From Lachnospiraceae bacterium (GTDB lineage: Bacteria > Bacillota > Clostridia > Lachnospirales > Lachnospiraceae): a stretch of 64,000 nt of DNA. Position 1 is the first letter of the stretch, and each line of letters begins with the position of its first letter. This document shows, in pieces, positions 1 to 9,322 of the stretch. The notes beneath the pieces were generated by a model. It did no database searches. It saw nothing but the letters and a program-made list of their open reading frames with translations, and was not told the DNA's origin. The stretch is taken from assembly GCA_910575255.1 (NCBI GenBank), contig CAJTEM010000002.1:62001-126000 (forward strand), read 5' to 3'. The position numbers and the translations under genes were made by a program.

Positions 1-753
1 CACAGTTCCCATGGTCACCTGCTGCAGATACTCCTTCATAAACGGCATAAAAATATGCTCCAAACCGTAATGCCCTGCATCAATCACTGCCATCCCGCAA
101 GCTGCCGCATCGATTCCCTCATGATGTCCGATATCCCCGGTAATCAGCACCTGTACCCCGCAGGCAAGGCCGTGTCGGATCATACTGCCTCCGGCCCCCG
201 GAGAAACCGCTACCCGCATGACCGGCTCCGTCACCCGCTCCAGCCCATATACGGTCACAAAAGGCAGGTCAAACCGCTCCTTCACCAGCTTAGCCAGCTT
301 TTCCACAGTCATCGCCCGCTCCAGTATTCCGATCTTTCCGATCCCCACCGGCTTTCCCTCGTATTCCCCGGTCACCTGAAGCGGCGCCTCGGCCCGCAGC
401 CCCAGACGCTCTGCCGCCAGATCTGCCATACAGCCCGGCGCAATGTCAAAATTGGTATGCATGGCCACATAACAGATGTCCGCCTGAATCAGTCTTAATA
501 TCCTCCGGCTGATAAAATCCTCGTCGTTCACTTTTTTCAGAGGTTTAAAAATCAGCGGATGATGGGTCAGAAGCAGGTCTGTTCCCGTTCCAATGGCCTG
601 ATCCACCTGCTCATCCGTGGCATCCAGTGCAATCCGTATCCTGCGAATCTCTTTGTCTGCACGGCCCGCCAGAAAGCCAGGATTATCCCATTCACAAGCG
701 TAGGAAACCGGCGCCAGTGCCTCCAGCTTCTCCATCAGTTCTTTACATCTCAT
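1..753 (-). CDS. Nif3-like dinuclear metal-centre protein (3' end outside window)
   Basis: Read on the minus strand from an ATG at 753; the frame stays open to base 1, so about 251 codons are visible and only the C-terminus is missing. The protein starts MRCKELMEKLEALAP and carries the family's metal-binding signatures: a THHP motif followed by a HTNFD motif, and near the window edge EHIFMPF, typical of the last third of Nif3/YqfO proteins. These form toroidal hexamers with a two-metal site; the family is often mislabelled GTP cyclohydrolase I type 2 and its physiological role is unsettled. It lies 19 bp downstream of trmK, and the trmK-nif3 pair next to rpoD is common in Firmicutes. The family call is firm; the function is not. 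Confidence 0.9.
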   Translation of the reverse strand, partial: MRCKELMEKLEALAPVSYACEWDNPGFLAGRADKEIRRIRIALDATDEQVDQAIGTGTDLLLTHHPLIFKPLKKVNDEDFISRRILRLIQADICYVAMHTNFDIAPGCMADLAAERLGLRAEAPLQVTGEYEGKPVGIGKIGILERAMTVEKLAKLVKERFDLPFVTVYGLERVTEPVMRVAVSPGAGGSMIRHGLACGVQVLITGDIGHHEGIDAAACGMAVIDAGHYGLEHIFMPFMKEYLQQVTMGTV

Positions 754-772
754 AATTCCCTTCTCCTGTTCT

Positions 773-1510
773 TCATTTTAATAACTGCTGCTTTGCCATC
801 CTGACCTCTTCAAGATCTCTCTCCACCTCCTTCAAACGCTGCTTTGCCGCACCGTTCCCTTTTTTTATATTCTCCAAAAGCTGTCTTCGAATCCCCTCCA
901 GCTTTCCCGTCTCCTGCTCCAAATATTCCTTCTGCACCGCAGGCTGCCTCTGAATCTCTCCCGCCCCGTAGCGATACGAATACTCCAATGGATAATGCAT
1001 CCTGCCAGGCTCTGCCATCATGACGGTATAGTATTTCCCGTCCTCCTTGATCATCTCCTCCTCGCGGATTGCCAGCCCCAGATCCTCCAGGCCGTGCCGG
1101 AACAACGCCTGTTCCGACTGCGGCGAGAAAATAAAACCTCTGACCGACTTCCTGACCTGCGCATTCTCTCTGAGGATCCGCAGCATCAGCTCTCCTCCCA
1201 TACCTGTCAGAATCACCAGCTGCGCTTCCGTCGGCTCGATCGGGCTCAGTCCATCTCCCAGCCGCAGCTCGATCCGTTCCTGCAATCCCCGTTCCCGCAC
1301 ATGTTCCTGCGCCCGAAGAAGAGGCCCCGTTCTCACATCCAGAGCCAATGCCCGGCCAACAATCCCCCGTTCCACCAGACAAATCGGCACAAATCCGTGA
1401 TCCGTCCCTACATCCGCCGCACAGATCTCATTTTGGCCTTCCGCTTCCTGACCAGACACCCAACGCTTGGCCATATCCAGGATCGTTTCCAGGCGTTTTG
1501 ATAATTTCAT
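773..1510 (-). CDS. trmK: tRNA (adenine(22)-N1)-methyltransferase TrmK
   Basis: A 245-residue class I SAM-dependent methyltransferase that methylates N1 of A22 in tRNA. The SAM-binding loop is ADVGTDHGFVPI (about residues 32-43). It is followed by ALDVRTGPLLRA, LRLGDGLSPI and ILTGMGGELM, the order seen in the YqfN/TrmK family. The C-terminal third is rich in charged residues and probably coiled coil (about 185-245), as in Bacillus TrmK. Its ATG is 6 bp past the kinase stop codon, with AAGAGGAA upstream overlapping that stop, so translation is probably coupled to the gene in front. It is followed at once by the Nif3-like gene. I see no missing motif. Confidence 0.92.
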   Translation of the reverse strand: MKLSKRLETILDMAKRWVSGQEAEGQNEICAADVGTDHGFVPICLVERGIVGRALALDVRTGPLLRAQEHVRERGLQERIELRLGDGLSPIEPTEAQLVILTGMGGELMLRILRENAQVRKSVRGFIFSPQSEQALFRHGLEDLGLAIREEEMIKEDGKYYTVMMAEPGRMHYPLEYSYRYGAGEIQRQPAVQKEYLEQETGKLEGIRRQLLENIKKGNGAAKQRLKEVERDLEEVRMAKQQLLK

Positions 1511-1516
1511 CCGTTT

Positions 1517-4192
1517 TCATTCCTCTTTGTCCTTTTCCTGAGGCCGGACATCCCTTTCCAGTGTATTACCGCTTTTCAGCACATACCGTTCCAGCATTCT
1601 TGTCACTTCACGCATATCGATCGGCTTGGCAATATGCGCGTTCATTCCACAGGCCAGACATTTCTGAATGTCCTCGGAAAATGCATCTGCACTCATGGCT
1701 ATAATCGGAATCTCTGCGGCATCCCTCCGGTTAAGCGCCCGAATCGCCCGGGTAGCTTCATAGCCTGTCATCACCGGCATCCGGATATCCATCAACACCG
1801 CGTCATAAGTCCCTTCCGGAGCATCCGCAAACTTGTCCACGCAGATCTGACCGTTCTCTGCCCAATCCAGCTCCAGGCCCAGTTCTGATAAAAGCTCCTC
1901 GGCAATCTCCCAATTGAGTTCATTATCTTCCGCAAGCAGGATACGCTTTCCGGTAAAGTCAGGACCAGATGTCTGCTCTGCCAGCTTCGGCGTTTCATCC
2001 TCCCCGGCAAACCTTCTCAGCCCATAATAAAGCGTGGACTTAAACAATGGCTTGGCGATAAAACCAGAAATCCCCGCCTCCCTGGCTTCCTTCTCGATCT
2101 CACTCCAGTCATAGGCTGAAATCAGGAGAATCGGGAGCTCTGACCCATAGATTTTCTGAAGCTTCCTGGCGGTCTCGATTCCATCCATCCCCGGCAGTCT
2201 CCAGTCCATAAGAACAATATCATATTGCCGCCCCTGCTGCATTCGCTGCTCCACCGCACAGATTGCGCTCTCACCGTCCATTGCCCATTCAGTCCGGACA
2301 CCAATGGACTTCAGTGCCTCTGCCGCCCCTTCATACAGCTGCTCATCATCATCCACAATCAGCATATCCCATGCCGGGAGTCTCATATCCGCCTCCGGCG
2401 TCACAGATCTCTCCAGATCCAGAGATACATGGAATTCGGTTCCCTTCCCTGACTCACTGTTAACAACAATCGTTCCTCCCATGGCATCCACAATATACTT
2501 GGTGATCGCCATTCCCAGGCCGGTGCCCTCTGTTTTCTGCACACGGGTGCTGTCCTCTCTGGAAAACGACTCAAAAAGCTTCTTCTGGAACTCCTTTGAC
2601 ATCCCGATGCCATTGTCACTCACCCGCAGATGGACTCTCACATACGCATCTCCCCGCGGAGATTCCTCCTCGCACAAAAACAGGCGGATTGTCCCTTCCT
2701 CTGGTGTGAATTTCACAGCATTGCCAAGGAAATTAATCAGAACCTGATTCAGCCTCACACTGTCACAACAGATATTTTCCTCAAAAACATTATGTACATG
2801 AACCTCAAAGTTCTGATTTTTAGCCTTGATCTGAGGCTGAATGATATTCACAATTCCCTCCACGATCTCGCTCAGGGAAACCTGCTCCATATGAAGCGTC
2901 AGCTTTCCGCTCTCGATCTTGGACATATCCAGGATGTTGTTAATCAATCCCAGCAGATGGCGGCTGGAAAGCGAAATCTTCTTCAGGCTGTTCAGAACCT
3001 GCTGACGGTTATCAATATTGGCCATGGCAATACTGTTCATGCCCACAATCGCGTTCATCGGCGTACGAATATCATGGCTCATATTGGATAAGAACTCACT
3101 CTTTGCCCTGCTGGCATGCTCCGCCGCCTGCCTTGCCTCATCCAGCTCCAGCATCTGTTTTTGGGTCAGGCGGAAATACTTGGCAAACACAATCATCAGC
3201 GCCAGAAGAATCACTGCACATCCGCACAAAGCCGTAAGGATCCATTCTCCTCCCAGCTTGGCGATTGTCTCGTCCAAAATTCCGTAGGGTATAAAGATCA
3301 GAAGATACCACTCGGAGTAAGAAAGACTGGTACAATACAGATGCCGGCGTTCTCCCTCAATCACAAACTCCGTGCTAAAATCCCTCTGTGCATCCATAGC
3401 TGTCCCGAGATTCTTCAGATATTCCTCTGCCGTCTGTCCGTTGATCTCCTCATAGCGGTTCCATACCCTCTCGAAATAGCTCTCATCCTCCACATCATCT
3501 GGCCGGATAATAAAGCTTCCGTCCCGACGGATGATAAAATAATATTCCATCGAGGATTCTGTATTCAGAAATAGTGTCTCCTCAATATAACTCACCGGAA
3601 ATCCGGCCACCAATGCACCATAATCTTTATCGCCCTGAATCTGGCCGTCCATGGGAATCCCCATCAGCACAATATCCTTGTCCAATGCATCCTTCCCCAC
3701 TGCCGCCTTTTTCTCACCCAGGTTCAAAGAGCGCAGAAACGGCGGCGGATCCATCAGCCTTACCTGATCGCCGTAAATCATCTCAAAATCGCCCTCCCGG
3801 GAATAGAGAGCCAGATATTCAAAGTCTCTGAGCCTGGCCTGCTCTGCCAGCTGCTTTCGCAAAGCAGGCCCGTCCGCAGAATCGCGCGGCAGCATCTTCA
3901 CTACTTCCTCCAGCTGAGACAGCCGCATTCCGATGGTTGTCTCAAAATGCATGGCAACCTGTTCGCTCATTCCCGACATGTAGATCTTTCCGATCTCACT
4001 GATCGTCTCTGAACTTTTATAGTTCATATGGACAGCAAAATAAGTAAAAACCGTGACACAAAGAACCGACACTGCCAGGAGACTGGTAATCAGAAAGCGG
4101 GTTGTCCGATCTCTGATCCCTTCTATAACCTCTTGACCAAAAAACCTCTTTTTATCGTTCCTGTTCCTTTTGGCAGAATCCTTTGTTTCCAT
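1517..4192 (-). CDS. Hybrid sensor histidine kinase with two receiver domains
   Basis: An 891-residue membrane sensor. Order seen: TM1 about 32-54, an extracytoplasmic sensing region of about 255 residues (probably Cache-like, judged only by size and layout), TM2 about 315-338, HisKA with the H box SNMSHDIRTPMNAI (phospho-acceptor H373), an HATPase domain with N box (N491), DNGIGM and GTGLGM, then two receiver domains with phospho-acceptor aspartates near D663 and D802. No Hpt domain or DNA-binding output follows, so the phosphate must leave through another protein or the output is by contact. The gene sits between rpoD and trmK with gaps of 28 and 6 bp, so it is likely cotranscribed with housekeeping genes, an unusual place for a sensor. 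The ATG has AAAGGAGG 13 nt upstream. Confidence 0.93.
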   Translation of the reverse strand: METKDSAKRNRNDKKRFFGQEVIEGIRDRTTRFLITSLLAVSVLCVTVFTYFAVHMNYKSSETISEIGKIYMSGMSEQVAMHFETTIGMRLSQLEEVVKMLPRDSADGPALRKQLAEQARLRDFEYLALYSREGDFEMIYGDQVRLMDPPPFLRSLNLGEKKAAVGKDALDKDIVLMGIPMDGQIQGDKDYGALVAGFPVSYIEETLFLNTESSMEYYFIIRRDGSFIIRPDDVEDESYFERVWNRYEEINGQTAEEYLKNLGTAMDAQRDFSTEFVIEGERRHLYCTSLSYSEWYLLIFIPYGILDETIAKLGGEWILTALCGCAVILLALMIVFAKYFRLTQKQMLELDEARQAAEHASRAKSEFLSNMSHDIRTPMNAIVGMNSIAMANIDNRQQVLNSLKKISLSSRHLLGLINNILDMSKIESGKLTLHMEQVSLSEIVEGIVNIIQPQIKAKNQNFEVHVHNVFEENICCDSVRLNQVLINFLGNAVKFTPEEGTIRLFLCEEESPRGDAYVRVHLRVSDNGIGMSKEFQKKLFESFSREDSTRVQKTEGTGLGMAITKYIVDAMGGTIVVNSESGKGTEFHVSLDLERSVTPEADMRLPAWDMLIVDDDEQLYEGAAEALKSIGVRTEWAMDGESAICAVEQRMQQGRQYDIVLMDWRLPGMDGIETARKLQKIYGSELPILLISAYDWSEIEKEAREAGISGFIAKPLFKSTLYYGLRRFAGEDETPKLAEQTSGPDFTGKRILLAEDNELNWEIAEELLSELGLELDWAENGQICVDKFADAPEGTYDAVLMDIRMPVMTGYEATRAIRALNRRDAAEIPIIAMSADAFSEDIQKCLACGMNAHIAKPIDMREVTRMLERYVLKSGNTLERDVRPQEKDKEE

Positions 4193-4220
4193 CGTTCACC
4201 CCAGTCCTCCTTTGGTGTCT

Positions 4221-5339
4221 TTAATCCAGGTAGTCCTTTAGTTTCTTACTCCGGCTGGGATGGCGCAGCTTCCGCAGCGCCTTGGCCTCAATCTGACGGA
4301 TACGTTCTCTCGTCACGTGGAATTCCCTGCCTACCTCCTCCAAGGTTCTTGGCCTTCCGTCATCTAATCCGAAACGCAGACGCAGCACCTTCTGCTCCCG
4401 TTCTGTCAGTGTCTCCAGCGCTTCCATCAGCTGCTCCCGCAAGAGTGTAAAGGTAGCCTGATCCACGGGCACTGCCACCTGGTCATCCTGAATAAAATCT
4501 CCCAGATGGCTGTCCTCCTCCTCCCCGATCGGGGTCTCCAGAGAAACCGGCTCCTGAGAGATCTTGCGGATCTCCTGTACCCTCTCGGGCGGCAGATCCA
4601 TCCTCGCAGCGATCTCCTCCTCCGTGGGTTCCCGTCCCATCTCCTGCACCAGCTGACGCTGTGTCCGGATCAGACGGTTGATGGTCTCCACCATGTGCAC
4701 CGGAATGCGGATGGTTCTGGCCTGATCCGCAATGGAACGGGTGATTGCCTGGCGAATCCACCAGGTCGCATACGTACTGAACTTATATCCCTTCCGATAA
4801 TCAAACTTTTCCACCGCTTTGATCAGTCCCAGATTGCCCTCCTGAATCAGATCGAGAAGCTGCATTCCTCTCCCCACATAACGCTTGGCAATGCTTACCA
4901 CGAGCCGCAGATTAGCCTCTGCAAGCTGTTTTCTGGCTTCACTGTCTCCTAGCTCCATCTTCTTGGCAAGCTCAATCTCCTCCTCTGTAGACAGAAGCGG
5001 GATCTTTCCGATCTCCTTCAGATACATACGGACCGGATCTTCAATGCTGACTCCCTCCGGTACGGACAGATCCATCTCTTCGATATTAATCTCCTCACCG
5101 TCCTGCAGCTCCTCCTCCAGAAACAGATCCGGATCCATATCGTCTTCTTCGCCCACCCGCAACACGTCTACCTTATTCCGGTCAAGAAATTCATAGATGC
5201 GGTCCAGCTTGTCCGGGTCCAGAATCTCCCCTCGGAAAAAATCCAGAATTTCCCGGTTCTCTAACACATTTTTCTTCTTTTTCGCTGTTTCCAGCAACAG
5301 AATCAGCTTTTCCTCCAAAGTATGATTGTGCTCTTCCAT
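4221..5339 (-). CDS. rpoD: RNA polymerase primary sigma factor RpoD (SigA)
   Basis: A 372-residue sigma-70. I start it at the ATG at 5339 ([12 protein letters not shown]), behind AAAGGCGGG and 34 bp after the dnaG stop; a longer frame to 5462 would overlap dnaG and has no family counterpart. Region 1.2 is [17 protein letters not shown], region 2 has the core-binding and -10 helices ([20 protein letters not shown], then [15 protein letters not shown]), and region 4 ends with [15 protein letters not shown] and the -35-binding helix [20 protein letters not shown]. Like other clostridial and Bacillus SigA proteins it lacks the large non-conserved insert of E. coli RpoD. The dnaG-rpoD pair is conserved across Firmicutes. 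Confidence 0.97.
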   Translation of the reverse strand: MEEHNHTLEEKLILLLETAKKKKNVLENREILDFFRGEILDPDKLDRIYEFLDRNKVDVLRVGEEDDMDPDLFLEEELQDGEEINIEEMDLSVPEGVSIEDPVRMYLKEIGKIPLLSTEEEIELAKKMELGDSEARKQLAEANLRLVVSIAKRYVGRGMQLLDLIQEGNLGLIKAVEKFDYRKGYKFSTYATWWIRQAITRSIADQARTIRIPVHMVETINRLIRTQRQLVQEMGREPTEEEIAARMDLPPERVQEIRKISQEPVSLETPIGEEEDSHLGDFIQDDQVAVPVDQATFTLLREQLMEALETLTEREQKVLRLRFGLDDGRPRTLEEVGREFHVTRERIRQIEAKALRKLRHPSRSKKLKDYLD

Positions 5340-5373
5340 GTCTGCCCGCCTTTCTGCTCCTTTCAAACCGCTC

Positions 5374-7173
5374 TCATTGCCTTTTCGGATCCATTTCCTG
5401 GTCAATGGTAATCGAAAGCTTTTTAAGCGCTGCCTGCTCCCGGATAATCCGCTGTAGCTCATTCAGATTCGTTGCCTGCTGTCTGGCATGATCCAGACTA
5501 TTGTTCTTTACCCGGTATACCATATCCGAAAAAGCCTTCCTCTGTCCGTCATTGTTCAGCGATTCCTCAAGTCTGGCATGAAACAATGCCGCTACTTCTC
5601 TGTATTGTTCTTCATCATTAATAAAATGATTCAAAATCTCGGCCGGATTCAGATTCCCCTGCCGGTATCCCTCAAATACCAGCTGTGCCGTCTGATGATA
5701 CAGAGGCTCCACAAAATCCTCCTCTGTAATGATTCCCTCAATCCTGCCAAATAGCTCCGGACGCTCGATCAGCCAGGTCAGCAGCAGGCGCTGTGCCCGG
5801 CGGTTCCCGTCATCCTTCTCTCCCCCCCGTGTTCCTCTCTGTCCCCGCCTCTCCTGATGCGCTGACTCTGCCCGAAGCGCCGCTCCTGGCACATTGCCCA
5901 GCCGGTTCACCAGACGCCGCAGATTCTCATAGGGTATCATGTGTTCCCGGGCTACCGCCTGAATATAATTATCCCTCTCCAGTTCTTCCCCGAACTCCAG
6001 AAGCTTCTGCGCCGCCGCATGATAGAACCGGGTCTTCTGCTCCGGATCCTCCAGCTGATAATCCCGTTTCATCACCTCAATCTCAAAAAGAAAACTGTTC
6101 TGCGCTTCAGAAATCCGCTCCCGGAAGGCATCTGCTCCCAAATTCCTGATAAACTCATCCGGATCCTTATGCGGACGCATATTGAGTACTTTGGCGGAAA
6201 GCCCTGCCTCCTTCAGAATCGGGATCGCCCGTAATGCCGCTTTTACCCCTGCATTGTCACTGTCATACGTCAGAATTACCAGCCCGGTATAACGCTTCAA
6301 AAGTACAGCATGCTGCGCTGTCAGCGCCGTCCCCAATGAGGCCACCGCATTCAAAAAACCAGCCTGCTGCAAGGCAATCACATCCATATATCCCTCACAG
6401 ACCAGCATATATTTTTCCCGGCTGGTCCGCGCATAATTCAGTCCGTAAAGATTCCTGCTCTTATCAAACACCAGTGTCTCCGGAGAGTTCAGGTATTTCG
6501 GTTCCCCGTCCCCCATGACCCGACCGCCGAAGCCCACGACCCGACTGTTGACATCCATGATCGGAAACATCACCCGGTTCCAGAATTTGTCATACGTTCC
6601 CCGCTCCTCTATCGTCACCAGACCGCTGTCTTTGAGTATTTCATCCGGATATCCCTTGGATCTCAAATACTGATAGAGATCATTGCTCGTCTTATTCGCA
6701 TACCCCAGCCCAAACCGTCGGATCGTCTCCTCTGTCAGCTCTCTCTTTTTAAAATACTCGTATCCATACCTCCCTTGCGGCTGATGAAGCTGGTAATAAA
6801 AATAGTTCGCTGCCGCCTTATTGATCATCAAAAGCTCCTGACGGCGATCCGCCCTCACTTTCTCTTCCTGAGAATATTCCGCCTCAGGCAGCCGGACACC
6901 AGCACGATCCGCCAGCATCTTCAACGCCTCCGGAAAGCTGTAATTCTCATATTCCATTACAAAGGTGATCGCATTCCCGCCTGCCCCGCAGCCAAAGCAG
7001 TAATACATCTGCTTCTGAGGCGACACGGAAAAGGACGGAGACTTTTCATTATGGAACGGGCACAGGCCGAAATAGTTGCTGCCCTTTTTCTGCAGCTTCA
7101 CATACCCCGAAATGATATCCACGATATCGTTTCTCGTTCTCACTTCCTCCACGATCTCTTCCGGATAATACAT
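5374..7173 (-). CDS. dnaG: DNA primase DnaG
   Basis: A 599-residue primase that makes RNA primers at the replication fork. The start at 7173 ([12 protein letters not shown]) has a perfect AAAGGAGG at proper distance; the 21 extra codons further upstream are not family-like. Domains: CHC2 zinc finger at the N-terminus ([15 protein letters not shown], then [10 protein letters not shown]), RNA polymerase domain with TOPRIM motifs ([14 protein letters not shown], then LTYDSDNAG), and a divergent C-terminal helicase-binding domain from about residue 430. Middle gene of dgt-dnaG-rpoD: 50 bp after dgt and 34 bp before rpoD. All expected metal-binding acidic residues are visible. Confidence 0.97.
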   Translation of the reverse strand: MYYPEEIVEEVRTRNDIVDIISGYVKLQKKGSNYFGLCPFHNEKSPSFSVSPQKQMYYCFGCGAGGNAITFVMEYENYSFPEALKMLADRAGVRLPEAEYSQEEKVRADRRQELLMINKAAANYFYYQLHQPQGRYGYEYFKKRELTEETIRRFGLGYANKTSNDLYQYLRSKGYPDEILKDSGLVTIEERGTYDKFWNRVMFPIMDVNSRVVGFGGRVMGDGEPKYLNSPETLVFDKSRNLYGLNYARTSREKYMLVCEGYMDVIALQQAGFLNAVASLGTALTAQHAVLLKRYTGLVILTYDSDNAGVKAALRAIPILKEAGLSAKVLNMRPHKDPDEFIRNLGADAFRERISEAQNSFLFEIEVMKRDYQLEDPEQKTRFYHAAAQKLLEFGEELERDNYIQAVAREHMIPYENLRRLVNRLGNVPGAALRAESAHQERRGQRGTRGGEKDDGNRRAQRLLLTWLIERPELFGRIEGIITEEDFVEPLYHQTAQLVFEGYRQGNLNPAEILNHFINDEEQYREVAALFHARLEESLNNDGQRKAFSDMVYRVKNNSLDHARQQATNLNELQRIIREQAALKKLSITIDQEMDPKRQ

Positions 7174-7223
7174 GAACTCCAGCCTCCTTTCCCGTATCTT
7201 ATCGTATTCCATTCCTTTGTATT

Positions 7224-8231
7224 CTATGCTTTCCATGACTGCGGTACAAACAGCTCTTCGAATTTGCAGATCGCATAGCTGTCGCTCATTCCCGCAATAT
7301 AGTCACAGACCACCCGTTCCTTCTTCTCTCCCCGCTGCTCCATCATCAGGCGATACTCCGTCGGCATCTCGGTGGCATGATCCAGATAATAGTGATACAA
7401 AGATGCGATTAGTTGCTGTGCTTTTTTCTCTTCTGCCTTGGGAACTTCATTCAGATACATATTCTCGAACAGCCAGGCACGCAGTCCCTGCATTGCCTCC
7501 TGCATTCCCGGCGACATCTCAATCCGCGGCTTCTCCCTGCTACTCTCAATAATATCATGAATCATCGTGTTCAGCCGCTCCCGCACACTATGTCCCAAAA
7601 GGGAAGTATAACACTCCGGAATATCCGTCTCCTTAAAGATCTTCCCTCGAATCGCATCGTCAATATCATGATTTATGTAGGCAATCTTATCCGACAGACG
7701 CACAATACAGCCCTCCAGCGTGGACGGACTTCCGCTGGTCCGATGATTCAAAATTCCGTCCCGTACCTCTTTCGTCAGATTCAGCCCCTTTCCGTCCTTC
7801 TCCAGAAGCTCCACCACCCGCACACTCTGCTGATAATGCGCAAAACCGTCCGGGCACAGCGCATCCAGTATCTTCTCTCCGGAGTGTCCGAAAGGAGTAT
7901 GTCCCAGATCATGTCCCAGCGCAATCGCCTCTGTCAGATTCTCATTCATCTGCAGGGCACGCGCAATCGTGCGCGCAATCTGCGACACCTCCAACGTATG
8001 AGTCAGTCTTGTCCGGTAATGATCGCCCTCCGGAGCCAGAAACACCTGCGTCTTATGCTTCAGCCTTCGAAATGCTTTGCAGTGCAGGATCCGATCCCTA
8101 TCCCGCTGATACTCCGGGCGGATATCGCACAATGGTTCCGGGACATCCCTCCCTTTTGTATTCCGGCTCAAAGATGCATATGGACTCAAATACTGGGCTT
8201 CCCAGGCCTCCTGGGCCTCTCTGATCGTCAT
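7224..8231 (-). CDS. dgt: dGTP triphosphohydrolase-like HD-domain protein
   Basis: A 335-residue HD-superfamily enzyme of the Dgt family, which cleaves dNTPs to deoxynucleoside and triphosphate. Visible motifs are the N-terminal DRDRILHCKAFRRLKHKTQVF block with RTRLTHTLEV, the HD pair in IALGHDLGHTPFGHSGE, and the later LSDKIAYINHDIDDA. I use the ATG at 8231 (MTIREAQEAW), preceded by AAGGGGG. The frame extends to 8279, but a -10 box at 8287-8292 would put the transcription start near 8280 and leave no leader for that start. First gene of the dgt-dnaG-rpoD unit. Substrate preference among dNTPs cannot be read from the sequence. Confidence 0.93.
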   Translation of the reverse strand: MTIREAQEAWEAQYLSPYASLSRNTKGRDVPEPLCDIRPEYQRDRDRILHCKAFRRLKHKTQVFLAPEGDHYRTRLTHTLEVSQIARTIARALQMNENLTEAIALGHDLGHTPFGHSGEKILDALCPDGFAHYQQSVRVVELLEKDGKGLNLTKEVRDGILNHRTSGSPSTLEGCIVRLSDKIAYINHDIDDAIRGKIFKETDIPECYTSLLGHSVRERLNTMIHDIIESSREKPRIEMSPGMQEAMQGLRAWLFENMYLNEVPKAEEKKAQQLIASLYHYYLDHATEMPTEYRLMMEQRGEKKERVVCDYIAGMSDSYAICKFEELFVPQSWKA

Positions 8232-8286
8232 CTGCCTGCCCCCTTTTGTACCCTCTGCCCTCAGGGCATATTTTCTCATTTATGTT

Positions 8287-8295
8287 ATTATATCA
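8287..8295 (-). promoter_or_regulatory. Extended -10 promoter for dgt-dnaG-rpoD
   Basis: On the minus strand the sequence reads TGATATAAT, a perfect -10 hexamer with a TGN extension. No good -35 box is seen 17 nt upstream. It would start transcription about 50 nt before the dgt ATG. Confidence 0.6.
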
Positions 8296-8361
8296 TGCTT
8301 CCTGCAATTTTAGTACTGTTTTTTCATACCTGTTTTTACATTCATAACTGCATGGTTACTT

Positions 8362-8423
8362 TTCATGGGCAATGTCAGTTAGGTAAGCGTTTCTGAAAGG
8401 TACGCTCTGGAAAAAGGGTTCCT
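8362..8423 (+). repeat. Fragment of the long inverted-repeat element family
   Basis: Contains CAATGTCAGTTAGGTAAG followed by a TCTGAAAGGTACGC block, which matches almost base for base the reverse complement of the right end of the element at 32038-32328. The match ends in CTCTGGAAAAAGGG, a motif also found beside the 52.3-kb element. Only one arm is present, so this is a truncated copy. It abuts the broken Fic gene and may have replaced that gene's own start region. Confidence 0.6.
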
Positions 8424-8431
8424 CATTCTTC

Positions 8432-8870
8432 ATTGACTGTTGGACACCTGAAATCAAAGAACATGGTGATGGAAAATACCTCTATGTGAGAAAGCGTGTC
8501 GCAGGCAAACAGACCTCTACTTATGTAGGGGCATATACCGAGAAACTGTATCATCTGCTTCTTCGAAACGCCAGAGAAATCCGCCAAATCAGGAAATCAC
8601 TCCGCAGTATTGAAAAACAACTTGCTGCAGTTGGTTATTCTGAAGACGAACTTTCTGCTGATGTTGTCAACAACATCGCATTCGCACGTGCCGGCTTCTG
8701 TTATTTTTGCAAATCATTATCTTATTTCGCATGGTGGAGGTTTCCTGGTAATTCCTGAAAAGGAGGTGCCGGAATACAGACAACTGCTTGCAAAATACTA
8801 TGAAGGTGAAGATATCGCTGTTATTGCGGCTTTTATGAAAGAACGTTGCCGGAAAACAACAGAGCTTTGA
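8432..8870 (+). pseudogene. Fic-family protein remnant with internal deletion
   Basis: Two parts of one Fic-family protein lie in different frames. The 5' part (to about 8693) encodes WTPEIKEHGDGKYLYVRKR, then KQTSTYVGAYTEKLY and SADVVNNIAFARA, the usual N-terminus of clostridial Fic proteins. The 3' part (from about 8695, shifted one frame) encodes ASVIFANHYLISHGGGFLVI and ends MKERCRKTTEL, the usual C-terminus. The middle, roughly 120 residues including the catalytic HxFx(D/E)GN(K/R)R motif, is missing, so no AMP-transferase activity is possible. No start codon with a ribosome binding site is seen upstream. Family assignment is from memory of homologous sequences. Confidence 0.75.
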
Positions 8871-8924
8871 GTGGCAACCCCATTTCAAATCAAATAAAAA
8901 TAACGTGAAAATTTTCAGATTTTA

Positions 8925-8953
8925 TTTACACTAACTGCGCTTTGTGGTAAAAT
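8925..8953 (+). promoter_or_regulatory. Sigma-A promoter for darA
   Basis: TTTACA (8925-8930), 17-nt spacer, TAAAAT (8948-8953), with a TGG just before the -10 box. It lies 33 bp before the darA ATG and after the Fic remnant, so darA has its own transcript. Confidence 0.8.
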
Positions 8954-8986
8954 ATGAGTAAATTTTTGACAAATGGAGGGGTATTT

Positions 8987-9322
8987 ATGAAAATCATTTA
9001 CGCAATAGTCAGCTCCGATGACGGCAATCGGGTAACCGATGTTCTCAATAAAAATCAGTTTAGCGTGACCAAGCTCGCAACCACCGGCGGTTTTCTGAAA
9101 AAAGGGAATGCCACTCTGATGGTCGGCACGGATGAGGATCGGGTAGATACCGCCATCGAACTGATCCGGGAAACCTGCGGAAAGCGGCAGAAAATCACCT
9201 GCGACATCCCTTCTCCCAACATCGGCTCCATCTCCGCCGGCTATGTCATGATGCCCGTGACCGTAGAACTGGGCGGCGCTACCATTTTTGTCACGGACGT
9301 GGAACGCTTCGAGAAATTCTAG
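8987..9322 (+). CDS. darA: Cyclic-di-AMP receptor DarA/PstA (PII-like)
   Basis: A 111-residue PII-like signal protein that binds c-di-AMP as a trimer. MKIIYAIVSSDDGNRVTDVL, then TKLATTGGFLKKGNATLMVG and the C-terminal AGYVMMPVTVELGGATIFV match the PstA/DarA family (DUF970). The TGGFL loop and the VGTDEDRVDTAIELI helix are in their usual places. The start at 8987 has GGAGGGG 6 nt upstream; an 11-codon upstream extension lacks a site. The enzyme that would make its ligand, CdaA, is encoded at 21842-22735, so the window holds both maker and receptor. Monocistronic by position: promoter in front, palindrome and terminator behind. The downstream partner of DarA is not known. Confidence 0.93.
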   Translation: MKIIYAIVSSDDGNRVTDVLNKNQFSVTKLATTGGFLKKGNATLMVGTDEDRVDTAIELIRETCGKRQKITCDIPSPNIGSISAGYVMMPVTVELGGATIFVTDVERFEKF

